From positions 1 through 19,710 of the forward strand of contig JAFPCJ010000142.1 of NCBI GenBank assembly GCA_017423885.1: 19,710 nucleotides of DNA, given 5' to 3'. The notes beneath the pieces are model-generated. The model was given only the letters and a program-made list of their open reading frames with translations. It made no database searches and was not told where the DNA came from. Made by a program: the position numbers and the translations under genes. The stretch's first letter is position 1, and each line of letters opens with the position of its first letter. The stretch is from Clostridia bacterium (GTDB taxonomy: Bacteria > Bacillota_A > Clostridia > Oscillospirales > Acutalibacteraceae). Of the stretch, positions 14,357-19,710 are shown piece by piece.

Positions 14357-15163
14357 TTACTTACCGAGCTGCTCCATTACCTTCTTGGTGATCTGAGCTA
14401 CGAGATCATCGCTTGCACCGTGACTGCCGCAAGAGCCGCCGCAGGAACCGCCACAACTATGGCAGCTGGGCTTGCCGTCCTTGGCATTCGGGCAAAGGTC
14501 AGCCGGATGCTTACCCTTCATACCGAACTGTCTGCGGATCTCATAAAGACGCTCAACCTGCTGCTTGGAAAGCTCCTTGGGTCCGCCAAGCTGTCTGGAG
14601 ATGTAGAGAAGTTTTGCATAGAACTCAACAGACTCCATCTTGTGGTAAGCGGAAAGCAGACTGTCAGAGAAGGTCAATGCACCGTGGTTCTCAAGGAGAA
14701 CTGCATCGAAGGACTGCAAGTATTTCTCAACTGCATCGGGGATCTCATCTGTAGAGGGAGTGCCGTACTCAGCGATCGGAACACATCCGAGAGCGATAAC
14801 AGCCTCGGGCATGATGGGCTGAGTAAGCGGAATGCCTGCGATAGCGAACGCAGTAGCATACATGGGGTGAGCGTGAACCACCGAGTTTACGTCCGGACGG
14901 TTCTTGTACACGCGCATGTGCATCTTTATCTCGGAAGAGGGACGGAAGCCGGGGTTAGCCTGAATAACCTTACCGTCCTTGTCTACCTTACAGATGTACT
15001 CGGGAGTCATGAAGCCCTTGCTGACACCTGTAGGTGTGCAAAGCCACTCATGATCGTTAAGCTTGACCGAGATGTTGCCGTCATTAGAAGCAACCATTCC
15101 CTGATCGTAGATGCGCTTACCGATGTCACAAATTTGTTTTTTGATTTCATACTCTGATACCAT
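14357..15163 (-). CDS. class II (fuculose/rhamnulose-1-phosphate type) aldolase with C-terminal encapsulation helix
   Basis: A 268-residue zinc aldolase, proposed to split fuculose- or rhamnulose-1-phosphate into DHAP and lactaldehyde. Domain residues 1-215 carry ASNDGNISV, TPTGVSKG, a Ser-Ser-Glu with Glu78, the zinc ligands His97 and His99 (VHAHPMYATAFA) and His160 (LLENHGAL). The family is usually about 215 residues. Here it is extended by a Cys/Gly-rich linker (224-249, with Cys224, 234, 237, 241, 245) and a terminal amphipathic helix (SDDLVAQITKKVMEQLGK). The tail fits a C-terminal encapsulation peptide, tying aldolase chemistry to the compartment. AAAGGAG precedes the ATG, and a separate promoter lies upstream. 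Confidence 0.93.
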   Translation of the reverse strand: MVSEYEIKKQICDIGKRIYDQGMVASNDGNISVKLNDHEWLCTPTGVSKGFMTPEYICKVDKDGKVIQANPGFRPSSEIKMHMRVYKNRPDVNSVVHAHPMYATAFAIAGIPLTQPIMPEAVIALGCVPIAEYGTPSTDEIPDAVEKYLQSFDAVLLENHGALTFSDSLLSAYHKMESVEFYAKLLYISRQLGGPKELSKQQVERLYEIRRQFGMKGKHPADLCPNAKDGKPSCHSCGGSCGGSCGSHGASDDLVAQITKKVMEQLGK

Positions 15164-15219
15164 TGCTTTTTTACTCCTTTATAATAGAATATTTTTGGTT
15201 AGTGTATCTTACATGACAA

Positions 15220-15248
15220 ATAATAACACAAACTCCAACAAAAGTCAA
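15220..15248 (-). promoter_or_regulatory. internal promoter upstream of the aldolase
   Basis: Minus-strand TTGACT (15243-15248) and TATTAT (15220-15225) are separated by 17 bases, a near-consensus sigma-A promoter about 57 bases before the aldolase ATG. It would give the aldolase and shell genes transcription independent of the dehydratase genes. Confidence 0.65.
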
Positions 15249-15251
15249 CAC

Positions 15252-15275
15252 AAAATCTGCAAAAACACAGATTTT
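15252..15275. promoter_or_regulatory. inverted repeat adjoining the internal promoter
   Basis: AAAATCTG and CAGATTTT are perfect 8-base arms around an 8-base spacer (CAAAAACA). The repeat ends three bases upstream of the -35 box of the internal promoter. The position suits an activator or regulator site. The plus strand has a T run after it, but no plus-strand gene precedes it. Confidence 0.4.
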
Positions 15276-15331
15276 TTTCGTTTTTTTCTTTGGTTTCTCG
15301 TGTTTTTTCTGTCATTTAAGCAAATTAAAGC

Positions 15332-15350
15332 GTGATTTTCACAAAATCAC
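15332..15350 (-). terminator. weak hairpin at the end of the GTPase gene
   Basis: GTGATTTT-CAC-AAAATCAC is a perfect 8-bp stem with a three-base loop overlapping the stop of the EutP-like gene. The tail on the minus strand (CGCTTTAATTTGCTT) is only moderately T-rich. It may be an attenuator or a partial terminator between the dehydratase cluster and the aldolase/shell cluster. Confidence 0.4.
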
Positions 15351-15814
15351 ATATCAAAAACCTTGGTTTTGTAATATTTCTTGGGATCAAAATCCGAAAG
15401 AAATGCTTTCAGTTCCTCTATTCCCTCGCCTGTAAGGGAACTTACGCGGAATATTTTTTTGCATCCTGCAAGCCTCAGCCAACCCTCAGCCCGCTCGGCA
15501 TTTGCGTTTTTACGGTCTATATTGGTAACTATTCCGATGACCGGTCGGTTTGCCATCGAGGTGATGTTGGGACTGTACAGCGAATACGGCTCGGTAGCCG
15601 AGAGCAAAAGACCCACTATATCGCTTTCATAAGAATAAAGCGCAAGCGCCCCGCCGAAATTACGGGTCTGTATGTATTCGCCGGGGGTGTCTATCATGAA
15701 TTTTCCGCGTTCAACGCTTTGAGTTTTATTATAATGTATATTCTCACCGTTAAGCGCTTGGGTAAGACTTGTCTTTCCGCATTCCGAGCGCCCGATAAAT
15801 ATTACCTTATTCAT
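15347..15814 (-). CDS. EutP/PduV-like small GTPase
   Basis: A 155-residue Ras-like P-loop protein associated with microcompartments. The P-loop is GRSECGKTS (Gly8 to Ser16), the Walker B/G3 region DTPGEY (Asp42 to Tyr47), the G4 motif TNID (97-100), and a G5-like SSLTGEGIEEL near the end. Members are implicated in positioning or dynamics of the organelle (PduV) or reported as kinases (EutP), so the biochemical role is uncertain. The ATG overlaps the EutS-like stop by one base (TGATG), so synthesis is coupled to that shell protein, as in Pdu and Eut clusters where the two types are neighbours. Confidence 0.88.
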   Translation of the reverse strand: MNKVIFIGRSECGKTSLTQALNGENIHYNKTQSVERGKFMIDTPGEYIQTRNFGGALALYSYESDIVGLLLSATEPYSLYSPNITSMANRPVIGIVTNIDRKNANAERAEGWLRLAGCKKIFRVSSLTGEGIEELKAFLSDFDPKKYYKTKVFDM

Positions 15815-16194
15815 CAGGTCTTGGTTATGGGGCAGACCGTAAAGCCCAAGGTCTCGCGAGCATAATCGGTCACCGCCGTTACAGCCTCACTGACCTGTGA
15901 TACGCTTCCCGTGACGATAAGCGTTCCGCTGAAGCGGTCAACAAACCCAAGCTCTGCGCCCGATGCCTTTGTAGCTATATCTCCTGCGATAATAGCCGTT
16001 TCGGCAGGACTCAAGGTGATTATACCTATTGCCGAGGTCTTGTAATCCCCTGCAGGATCAAGTCCCAACTTGGTATAAAGCACAGGATCGGGATTTGCGA
16101 TAACATGAGCCAGTGTTATCTGCTTACCGGGAACAAGCTCCTGAATTATACGTGCCTTTCCCTCGTTTTTAAGTACATCAAAAATATCGCTCAT
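15814..16194 (-). CDS. EutS/PduU-like circularly permuted BMC shell protein
   Basis: A 126-residue single BMC domain of the permuted type. The signature is near the N-terminus, RIIQELVPGKQITLAHVIAN followed by PDPVLYTKLGLD, with IGIITLSPAETAIIAGDIATKA and GTLIVTGSVSQVSEAVTAV behind. In EutS and PduU the N-terminal strands form a small barrel that can plug the hexamer pore. TAGGAGG lies just upstream of the ATG, formed by the end of the activase gene. Paired with a GTPase immediately downstream. Confidence 0.92.
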   Translation of the reverse strand: MSDIFDVLKNEGKARIIQELVPGKQITLAHVIANPDPVLYTKLGLDPAGDYKTSAIGIITLSPAETAIIAGDIATKASGAELGFVDRFSGTLIVTGSVSQVSEAVTAVTDYARETLGFTVCPITKT

Positions 16195-16196
16195 CT

Positions 16197-16985
16197 CTAT
16201 CCTCCTATCTTTGCCTTTAAGCCGTAATTTTGCGCCACTGCCAACAACTGCTGCATCTTTTCATCAGCAGGCGGCTCAATATGCGCCATGGTATACTCGC
16301 GTCCGAGTCCCTTATACTTATCCATTCCCAAGCGATGATACGGCAACAGATGAAGCTCGCCGCCCGGCATCATATCGACAACAAACCGCGCTATCATACC
16401 TATCTCCTCGGGAGTGTCATTAAACGATGGGATCACAGGAACCCTTATTATCAGATGCTTCGCTTCTTTTGCGAGAAGCTTTGCATTTTCGAGTATCATA
16501 GCATTATCGCGACCCGTAAATTCCTTATGCTTTATGCTGTCGATATGCTTGATATCCATAAGAAAATGGTCAAGGTGCGGCAGTAATAATCTTACTGTTT
16601 CCATCGGGGCGCACGCGGTAGACTCAATTGCGGTATTAAAGCCGTATTCCTTTGCCGCACGAAGCAACGCCGCCGCAAATTCAGGCTGACAAAGGCACTC
16701 GCCGCCCGAAAGCGTAAGTCCGCCGCCCGAAATACGGTAATAAACGCTGTCCTTCAGCACCTCGTCCATCACCTGACGCACCGTAACATCGCGGCCGACC
16801 GTCTTGATTTTTCCGGCAGTCTCCATTTGCTCGATCTTGTAGTTCTGCGACTCGGGGTTACAGCACCATCTGCACCGCAACACACAGCCCTTTAAAAAGA
16901 CTATCGTCCGAACACCGGGACCGTCATGAATGGAGAATTTCTGTATATCGAATATTCTGCCTTGTGTATTCAAATAATCCTGCAT
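16197..16985 (-). CDS. glycyl radical enzyme activase (radical SAM), short form
   Basis: Uses S-adenosylmethionine to place the glycyl radical on the dehydratase. At 262 residues it has FSIHDGPGVRT, the radical SAM motif CxxxCxxC at Cys34, Cys38 and Cys41 (followed directly by Cys42), and SGGGLTLSGGEC (86-97) for SAM binding. Most activases of non-pyruvate-formate-lyase glycyl radical enzymes carry an inserted ferredoxin-like domain with two extra clusters after the radical SAM motif; here residues 43-85 contain no cysteine, so that domain is absent. The gene begins 12 bases after the dehydratase stop, using AAGGA at that stop. Confidence 0.94.
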   Translation of the reverse strand: MQDYLNTQGRIFDIQKFSIHDGPGVRTIVFLKGCVLRCRWCCNPESQNYKIEQMETAGKIKTVGRDVTVRQVMDEVLKDSVYYRISGGGLTLSGGECLCQPEFAAALLRAAKEYGFNTAIESTACAPMETVRLLLPHLDHFLMDIKHIDSIKHKEFTGRDNAMILENAKLLAKEAKHLIIRVPVIPSFNDTPEEIGMIARFVVDMMPGGELHLLPYHRLGMDKYKGLGREYTMAHIEPPADEKMQQLLAVAQNYGLKAKIGG

Positions 16986-16996
16986 TGTATTATTCC

Positions 16997-19525
16997 TTAA
17001 AATCCGCCCTGCTCGGTACGGTTGATGATATCATCCTGCAAGGAGCGGGAAAGGGTCGTAAACAAAGCACTGTAGCCCGCAACACGCACTACCAAGGAGC
17101 GGTATTTATCGGGATTCTTCTGCGCTTCAAGCAAGGTCTCGCGGCTGACGACATTAAATTGCATGTGCATACCCTTTTGAGCAAAGTATCCGCGGATAAG
17201 AGCCACAAAGCCCTCAAGACCGCTCTTGCCCTTAAGTGCGCTCGGATGGAACTTCATGTTAAACAGCGTTCCGTTGGATGCAATAAAGTGGTCAAGACGC
17301 GCTACCGAGTTACACGAAGCGGTAGGTCCGTTAACATCACGTCCTGCCGCAGGCGAAACACCGTCAGCAACAGGTGTGCCTGCAAGTCTGCCGTCAGGTG
17401 TTGCACCTGTTTGTGCTCCGAGAGGAACATTTGCAGATACAGGATAAAGTCCCGCCTGATACATACCGCCGCGCGGATTTGAGTAGCGCTCAAGCGGCTT
17501 TGTATATGTATAAGCAACATCACGCGCAAACATATCGACCTCAAGGTCATCATTTCCGAATTTCGGAAGCTCATCTATATCAGCGCGAAGCTTATCGTAA
17601 AATGCTTTCTTCTCGGGGGCAGTAACATTATCGCGGACCTGTGTATAAATTCCCGCAATATCCTTTTCATTTATCTTGCGTCCGCTCTCAACAAGCTTTT
17701 TGACTATAAGCGTTGTCATCTGCTCGCTTGCAAGCGGCGGCATAGGCTCACCGTAATTATTGCGAAGCGCATCAGCAAATTCATCTATAGTATAGCGTCT
17801 CTGCTTATACACAAGCTCACGCACCGCATAAAGCGCATCAGCCATATTAGCAATACCAAAGCCCTGCGGACCTGTAAAGTTATATATCGCTCCGCCCTCT
17901 TGCACCGACTTTCCTCTGCCGATACAATCCTCTATCATCGAGGAGAGGAAGGGCAACGGACAGCGCTCGGCATGAGCACAGTCGATACTGTTGTCGGCAT
18001 TGACAAGCAGCTCGATCATATATTCCATCTGCGCTTTATACGCATCATAGAATTTTTCAAAGGTATCAAACGAGGATATCTCGCCTGTCTTGGGACCTAT
18101 CTGCACTCCGTTATCCATACCGTTTGAGAAAACAAGCTCAAGCGGACGGCACATATTAAAGAATGCCGCATCATGCCAGCCTTCGGTCTTACCCGATTTC
18201 TGCGGCTCTACGCAACCTATAATATTATAATCACGCGCATCCTCTAAAGTAAGTCCGCGGCTGACAAGCGCCGGAATGATGACCTCGTCATTATAATAAG
18301 CAGGAAGACCTATTCCCGTTCTTGTAAGCTCGGCGGCGCGAAGCATAAATTCATGCGGAGTACCGTTCCATACTCTGACCGAAAGTGACGGCATCGGAAG
18401 CATTACATGCATCGAAGCACTTATGCACATAAAGGAAAGATCGTTTGTAACATCTATTCCCTCGGAATTCTGACCGCCTGCGATAAGATTCTGGAAAAGA
18501 CTGTAGCCTGCAAAGCCCTCGGCAGAAGCCGCATCACGCACCTTATTAAGGTCATTGAGCTTTACCCAGATACAGTCGATCAGCTCCTGCGCGAATTCGC
18601 GGGTAAGCTTTCCGCTTTCGATATCCTTTTTATAATAAGGATACATATATTGATCGAAACGACCGGGAGAAATGGAATGTCCGCTCGATTCGGTCTGCAA
18701 AAGCATCTGAACAAACCAGAAGGATTGGCAAGCCTCATAGAAAGAGGATGCGCCCTTTCTCGGAACATTTGCACAGTTGCTTGCGATAAGCGCAAGCTCC
18801 ATTTTGCGGGCAGGATCGGTCTCGGTCTTTGCCTGCTCAAGTGCCAATAAAGCATATCGCTCGGCATATTCACAAGCGGCGTTAAGTGACTTTATAACCG
18901 CGCGCAGGAAGGTGGTTCTGCGAGCGTAATCGCCGTCACCCTCGCGGCACTGCTCCAAAGCCTTTTCAGCCTTTTTGATTATTCCCTCAAAGCCGATAGC
19001 CAGAACCTCGCCGTAATCGACCGTAACATGGCCTACTCCGTTATAGAAATAGTTTCCGGGAGTAAATATGTTATGCTCCATTGCAAGCTTGGTGTTATCG
19101 CTCATGTATTCGAGAGCAAGCTCACTTGTAGTCTTGCCCTTCCAATACTTATACGCTTCATGGAGACGAGACTTTGTCTCTTCCGAAATATAGAAAGGAT
19201 CAGCCGAGCGGGTCTCTACCGTATCAAATTCAGCCTCGAGCCATTCAAAGGAATACTCGGGGAAAACCTGACAGGAGCGCGGATGAATAGTATTGCTTCC
19301 TACTATAAGCTCCAACGGACGGATGGTTATAGGAAGATTTCTTGCAATATGCTCAAACGCCTCTGCTCGGCGGGTAATTATCGGCTTACCCTCACTTTGC
19401 ATATAGCTTTCGGTTATCAGAACCGCTCTGTCAGCCTCTATTTCAGGCATCTTTTCATATAAATGCTCTATAAGTTTAGGTATTCTCGGGCTTTTAGCCA
19501 CCTCTTGACTGTAAAACTCTGCCAT
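16997..19525 (-). CDS. glycyl radical diol dehydratase (B12-independent 1,2-propanediol dehydratase)
   Basis: An 842-residue glycyl radical enzyme of the diol/glycerol dehydratase and choline lyase branch, proposed to turn 1,2-propanediol into propanal. The N-terminus (SPRIPKLIEHLYEKMPEIEADRAVL split across helix one) is that of the family, without an added encapsulation helix. The active-site loop is IIGCVEPQKSGKTEGWHDA with thiyl Cys438 and base Glu440. The radical site is RVAGYSALF with Gly817 near the C-terminus. Choline and glycerol enzymes share the GCVEP loop; the aldolase and PduP/PduL context favours propanediol. First gene of the operon, with AGGAGG before the ATG and a strong promoter. 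Confidence 0.93.
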   Translation of the reverse strand: MAEFYSQEVAKSPRIPKLIEHLYEKMPEIEADRAVLITESYMQSEGKPIITRRAEAFEHIARNLPITIRPLELIVGSNTIHPRSCQVFPEYSFEWLEAEFDTVETRSADPFYISEETKSRLHEAYKYWKGKTTSELALEYMSDNTKLAMEHNIFTPGNYFYNGVGHVTVDYGEVLAIGFEGIIKKAEKALEQCREGDGDYARRTTFLRAVIKSLNAACEYAERYALLALEQAKTETDPARKMELALIASNCANVPRKGASSFYEACQSFWFVQMLLQTESSGHSISPGRFDQYMYPYYKKDIESGKLTREFAQELIDCIWVKLNDLNKVRDAASAEGFAGYSLFQNLIAGGQNSEGIDVTNDLSFMCISASMHVMLPMPSLSVRVWNGTPHEFMLRAAELTRTGIGLPAYYNDEVIIPALVSRGLTLEDARDYNIIGCVEPQKSGKTEGWHDAAFFNMCRPLELVFSNGMDNGVQIGPKTGEISSFDTFEKFYDAYKAQMEYMIELLVNADNSIDCAHAERCPLPFLSSMIEDCIGRGKSVQEGGAIYNFTGPQGFGIANMADALYAVRELVYKQRRYTIDEFADALRNNYGEPMPPLASEQMTTLIVKKLVESGRKINEKDIAGIYTQVRDNVTAPEKKAFYDKLRADIDELPKFGNDDLEVDMFARDVAYTYTKPLERYSNPRGGMYQAGLYPVSANVPLGAQTGATPDGRLAGTPVADGVSPAAGRDVNGPTASCNSVARLDHFIASNGTLFNMKFHPSALKGKSGLEGFVALIRGYFAQKGMHMQFNVVSRETLLEAQKNPDKYRSLVVRVAGYSALFTTLSRSLQDDIINRTEQGGF

Positions 19526-19560
19526 GAGATCAAACCTCCTAATGCTATTAAACCAATGTT

Positions 19561-19589
19561 ATTTTAATACAAAAACAACGGTTTGTCAA
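19561..19589 (-). promoter_or_regulatory. main promoter of the microcompartment operon
   Basis: Minus-strand TTGACA (19584-19589, consensus -35) is followed after 17 bases by TAAAAT (19561-19566), ahead of the dehydratase gene. Box quality and spacing make this the clearest promoter in the window. The -10 box lies 36 bases before the ATG. The surrounding 185 bp is rich in A and T runs and contains no gene. Confidence 0.8.
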
Positions 19590-19632
19590 TAGCAAAACCA
19601 CAAAAAACAAAAAAAACACGCTCAAAAACAAC
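19570..19632. repeat. 10-bp direct repeat pair around the operon promoter
   Basis: CAAAAACAAC occurs at 19570-19579, inside the promoter spacer, and again at 19623-19632, upstream of the -35. The copies are 53 bases apart, about five helical turns, as often seen for operator pairs. The sequence is low-complexity, so chance is a real alternative. Confidence 0.3.
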
Positions 19633-19694
19633 ATTTTTAAGGTTTGTTTGGTCTTGTTTTGCCGTTTTTGCCGTTCTTTTACGCGGTCAAACAA

Positions 19695-19710
19695 TTAGCA
19701 CTCTGCATCC
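19695..19710. promoter_or_regulatory. left half of a CIRCE (HrcA) operator, cut by the window edge
   Basis: TTAGCACTC at 19695-19703 equals the left arm of the CIRCE consensus TTAGCACTC-N9-GAGTGCTAA. Only seven of the nine spacer bases are in the window, so the right arm cannot be seen. CIRCE sites lie upstream of groES-groEL or hrcA-grpE-dnaK, which suggests a heat-shock operon beginning just beyond the right edge, probably divergent from the microcompartment operon. Confidence 0.5.

Noticed and set aside
15252..15285. Plus-strand intrinsic terminator (inverted repeat followed by a T run)
   Set aside because: No plus-strand gene lies upstream; the stem is AT-rich with an 8-base loop. Its place next to the minus-strand -35 box favours a regulatory site.
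16997..19525. Choline trimethylamine-lyase (CutC) as the identity of the glycyl radical enzyme
   Set aside because: The GCVEP loop is shared, but no N-terminal extension typical of CutC is present and the neighbouring aldolase fits propanediol. Not excluded by sequence alone.
1..19710. CRISPR arrays, tRNA or rRNA genes, insertion sequences
   Set aside because: No regularly spaced repeats, tRNA-like clover-leaf sequences, transposase motifs or terminal inverted repeats were seen.

Overview
The window is most likely from an anaerobic, Gram-positive Clostridia-type gut bacterium, perhaps a metagenome-derived Oscillospiraceae or Lachnospiraceae relative. This is inference, from AGGAGG-type ribosome binding sites, a PdaA-like peptidoglycan deacetylase lipoprotein, moderate GC, and a glycyl-radical enzyme microcompartment. 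Almost every gene is on the minus strand, so the transcription order below runs from high to low coordinates. No gene-free stretch exceeds about 185 bp.

Right and centre (about 19700 to 4430): an apparently complete glycyl-radical-enzyme bacterial microcompartment (BMC) operon of the kind described for fucose/rhamnose-derived 1,2-propanediol (the GRM5 type, with a class II aldolase). Order: glycyl radical diol dehydratase, its activase, EutS/PduU-like shell protein, EutP/PduV-like GTPase, a 183-bp gap with a second promoter, class II aldolase, GlcG/PduO-C-like protein, zinc MDR alcohol dehydrogenase, five single-domain BMC shell proteins, a BMC-V vertex protein, a PduS/RnfC-like iron-sulfur flavoprotein, a PduT-like BMC-T, a DeoR regulator, CoA-acylating aldehyde dehydrogenase, PduL phosphotransacylase, iron alcohol dehydrogenase, terminator hairpin. 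Proposed pathway: fuculose-1-P or rhamnulose-1-P is split to DHAP and lactaldehyde; lactaldehyde is reduced to 1,2-propanediol; the radical enzyme dehydrates it to propanal; propanal is disproportionated to propanol and propionyl-CoA, then propionyl-phosphate. Sugar transporters, isomerases, kinases and a propionate kinase are not in the window.

Left (4391 to 1090): a MATE transporter overlapping a histidine-phosphatase gene, then the deacetylase lipoprotein and a good terminator. Next comes a glutamate racemase gene that loses its 3' end near position 325, where it runs into a GC-rich (about 66%) fragment of a TPR protein on the opposite strand. That is an assembly chimera or a rearrangement.

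The system class is known. Less ordinary details are: a shell gene with two well-formed translation starts (a long form with a Lys/Ala-rich tail and a short form); a Cys/Gly-rich linker before the aldolase's encapsulation helix; candidate encapsulation helices on five different proteins; hairpins between cistrons where expression level probably changes; a palindrome abutting the TTG-started regulator gene; and a half CIRCE (HrcA operator) cut off by the right edge.
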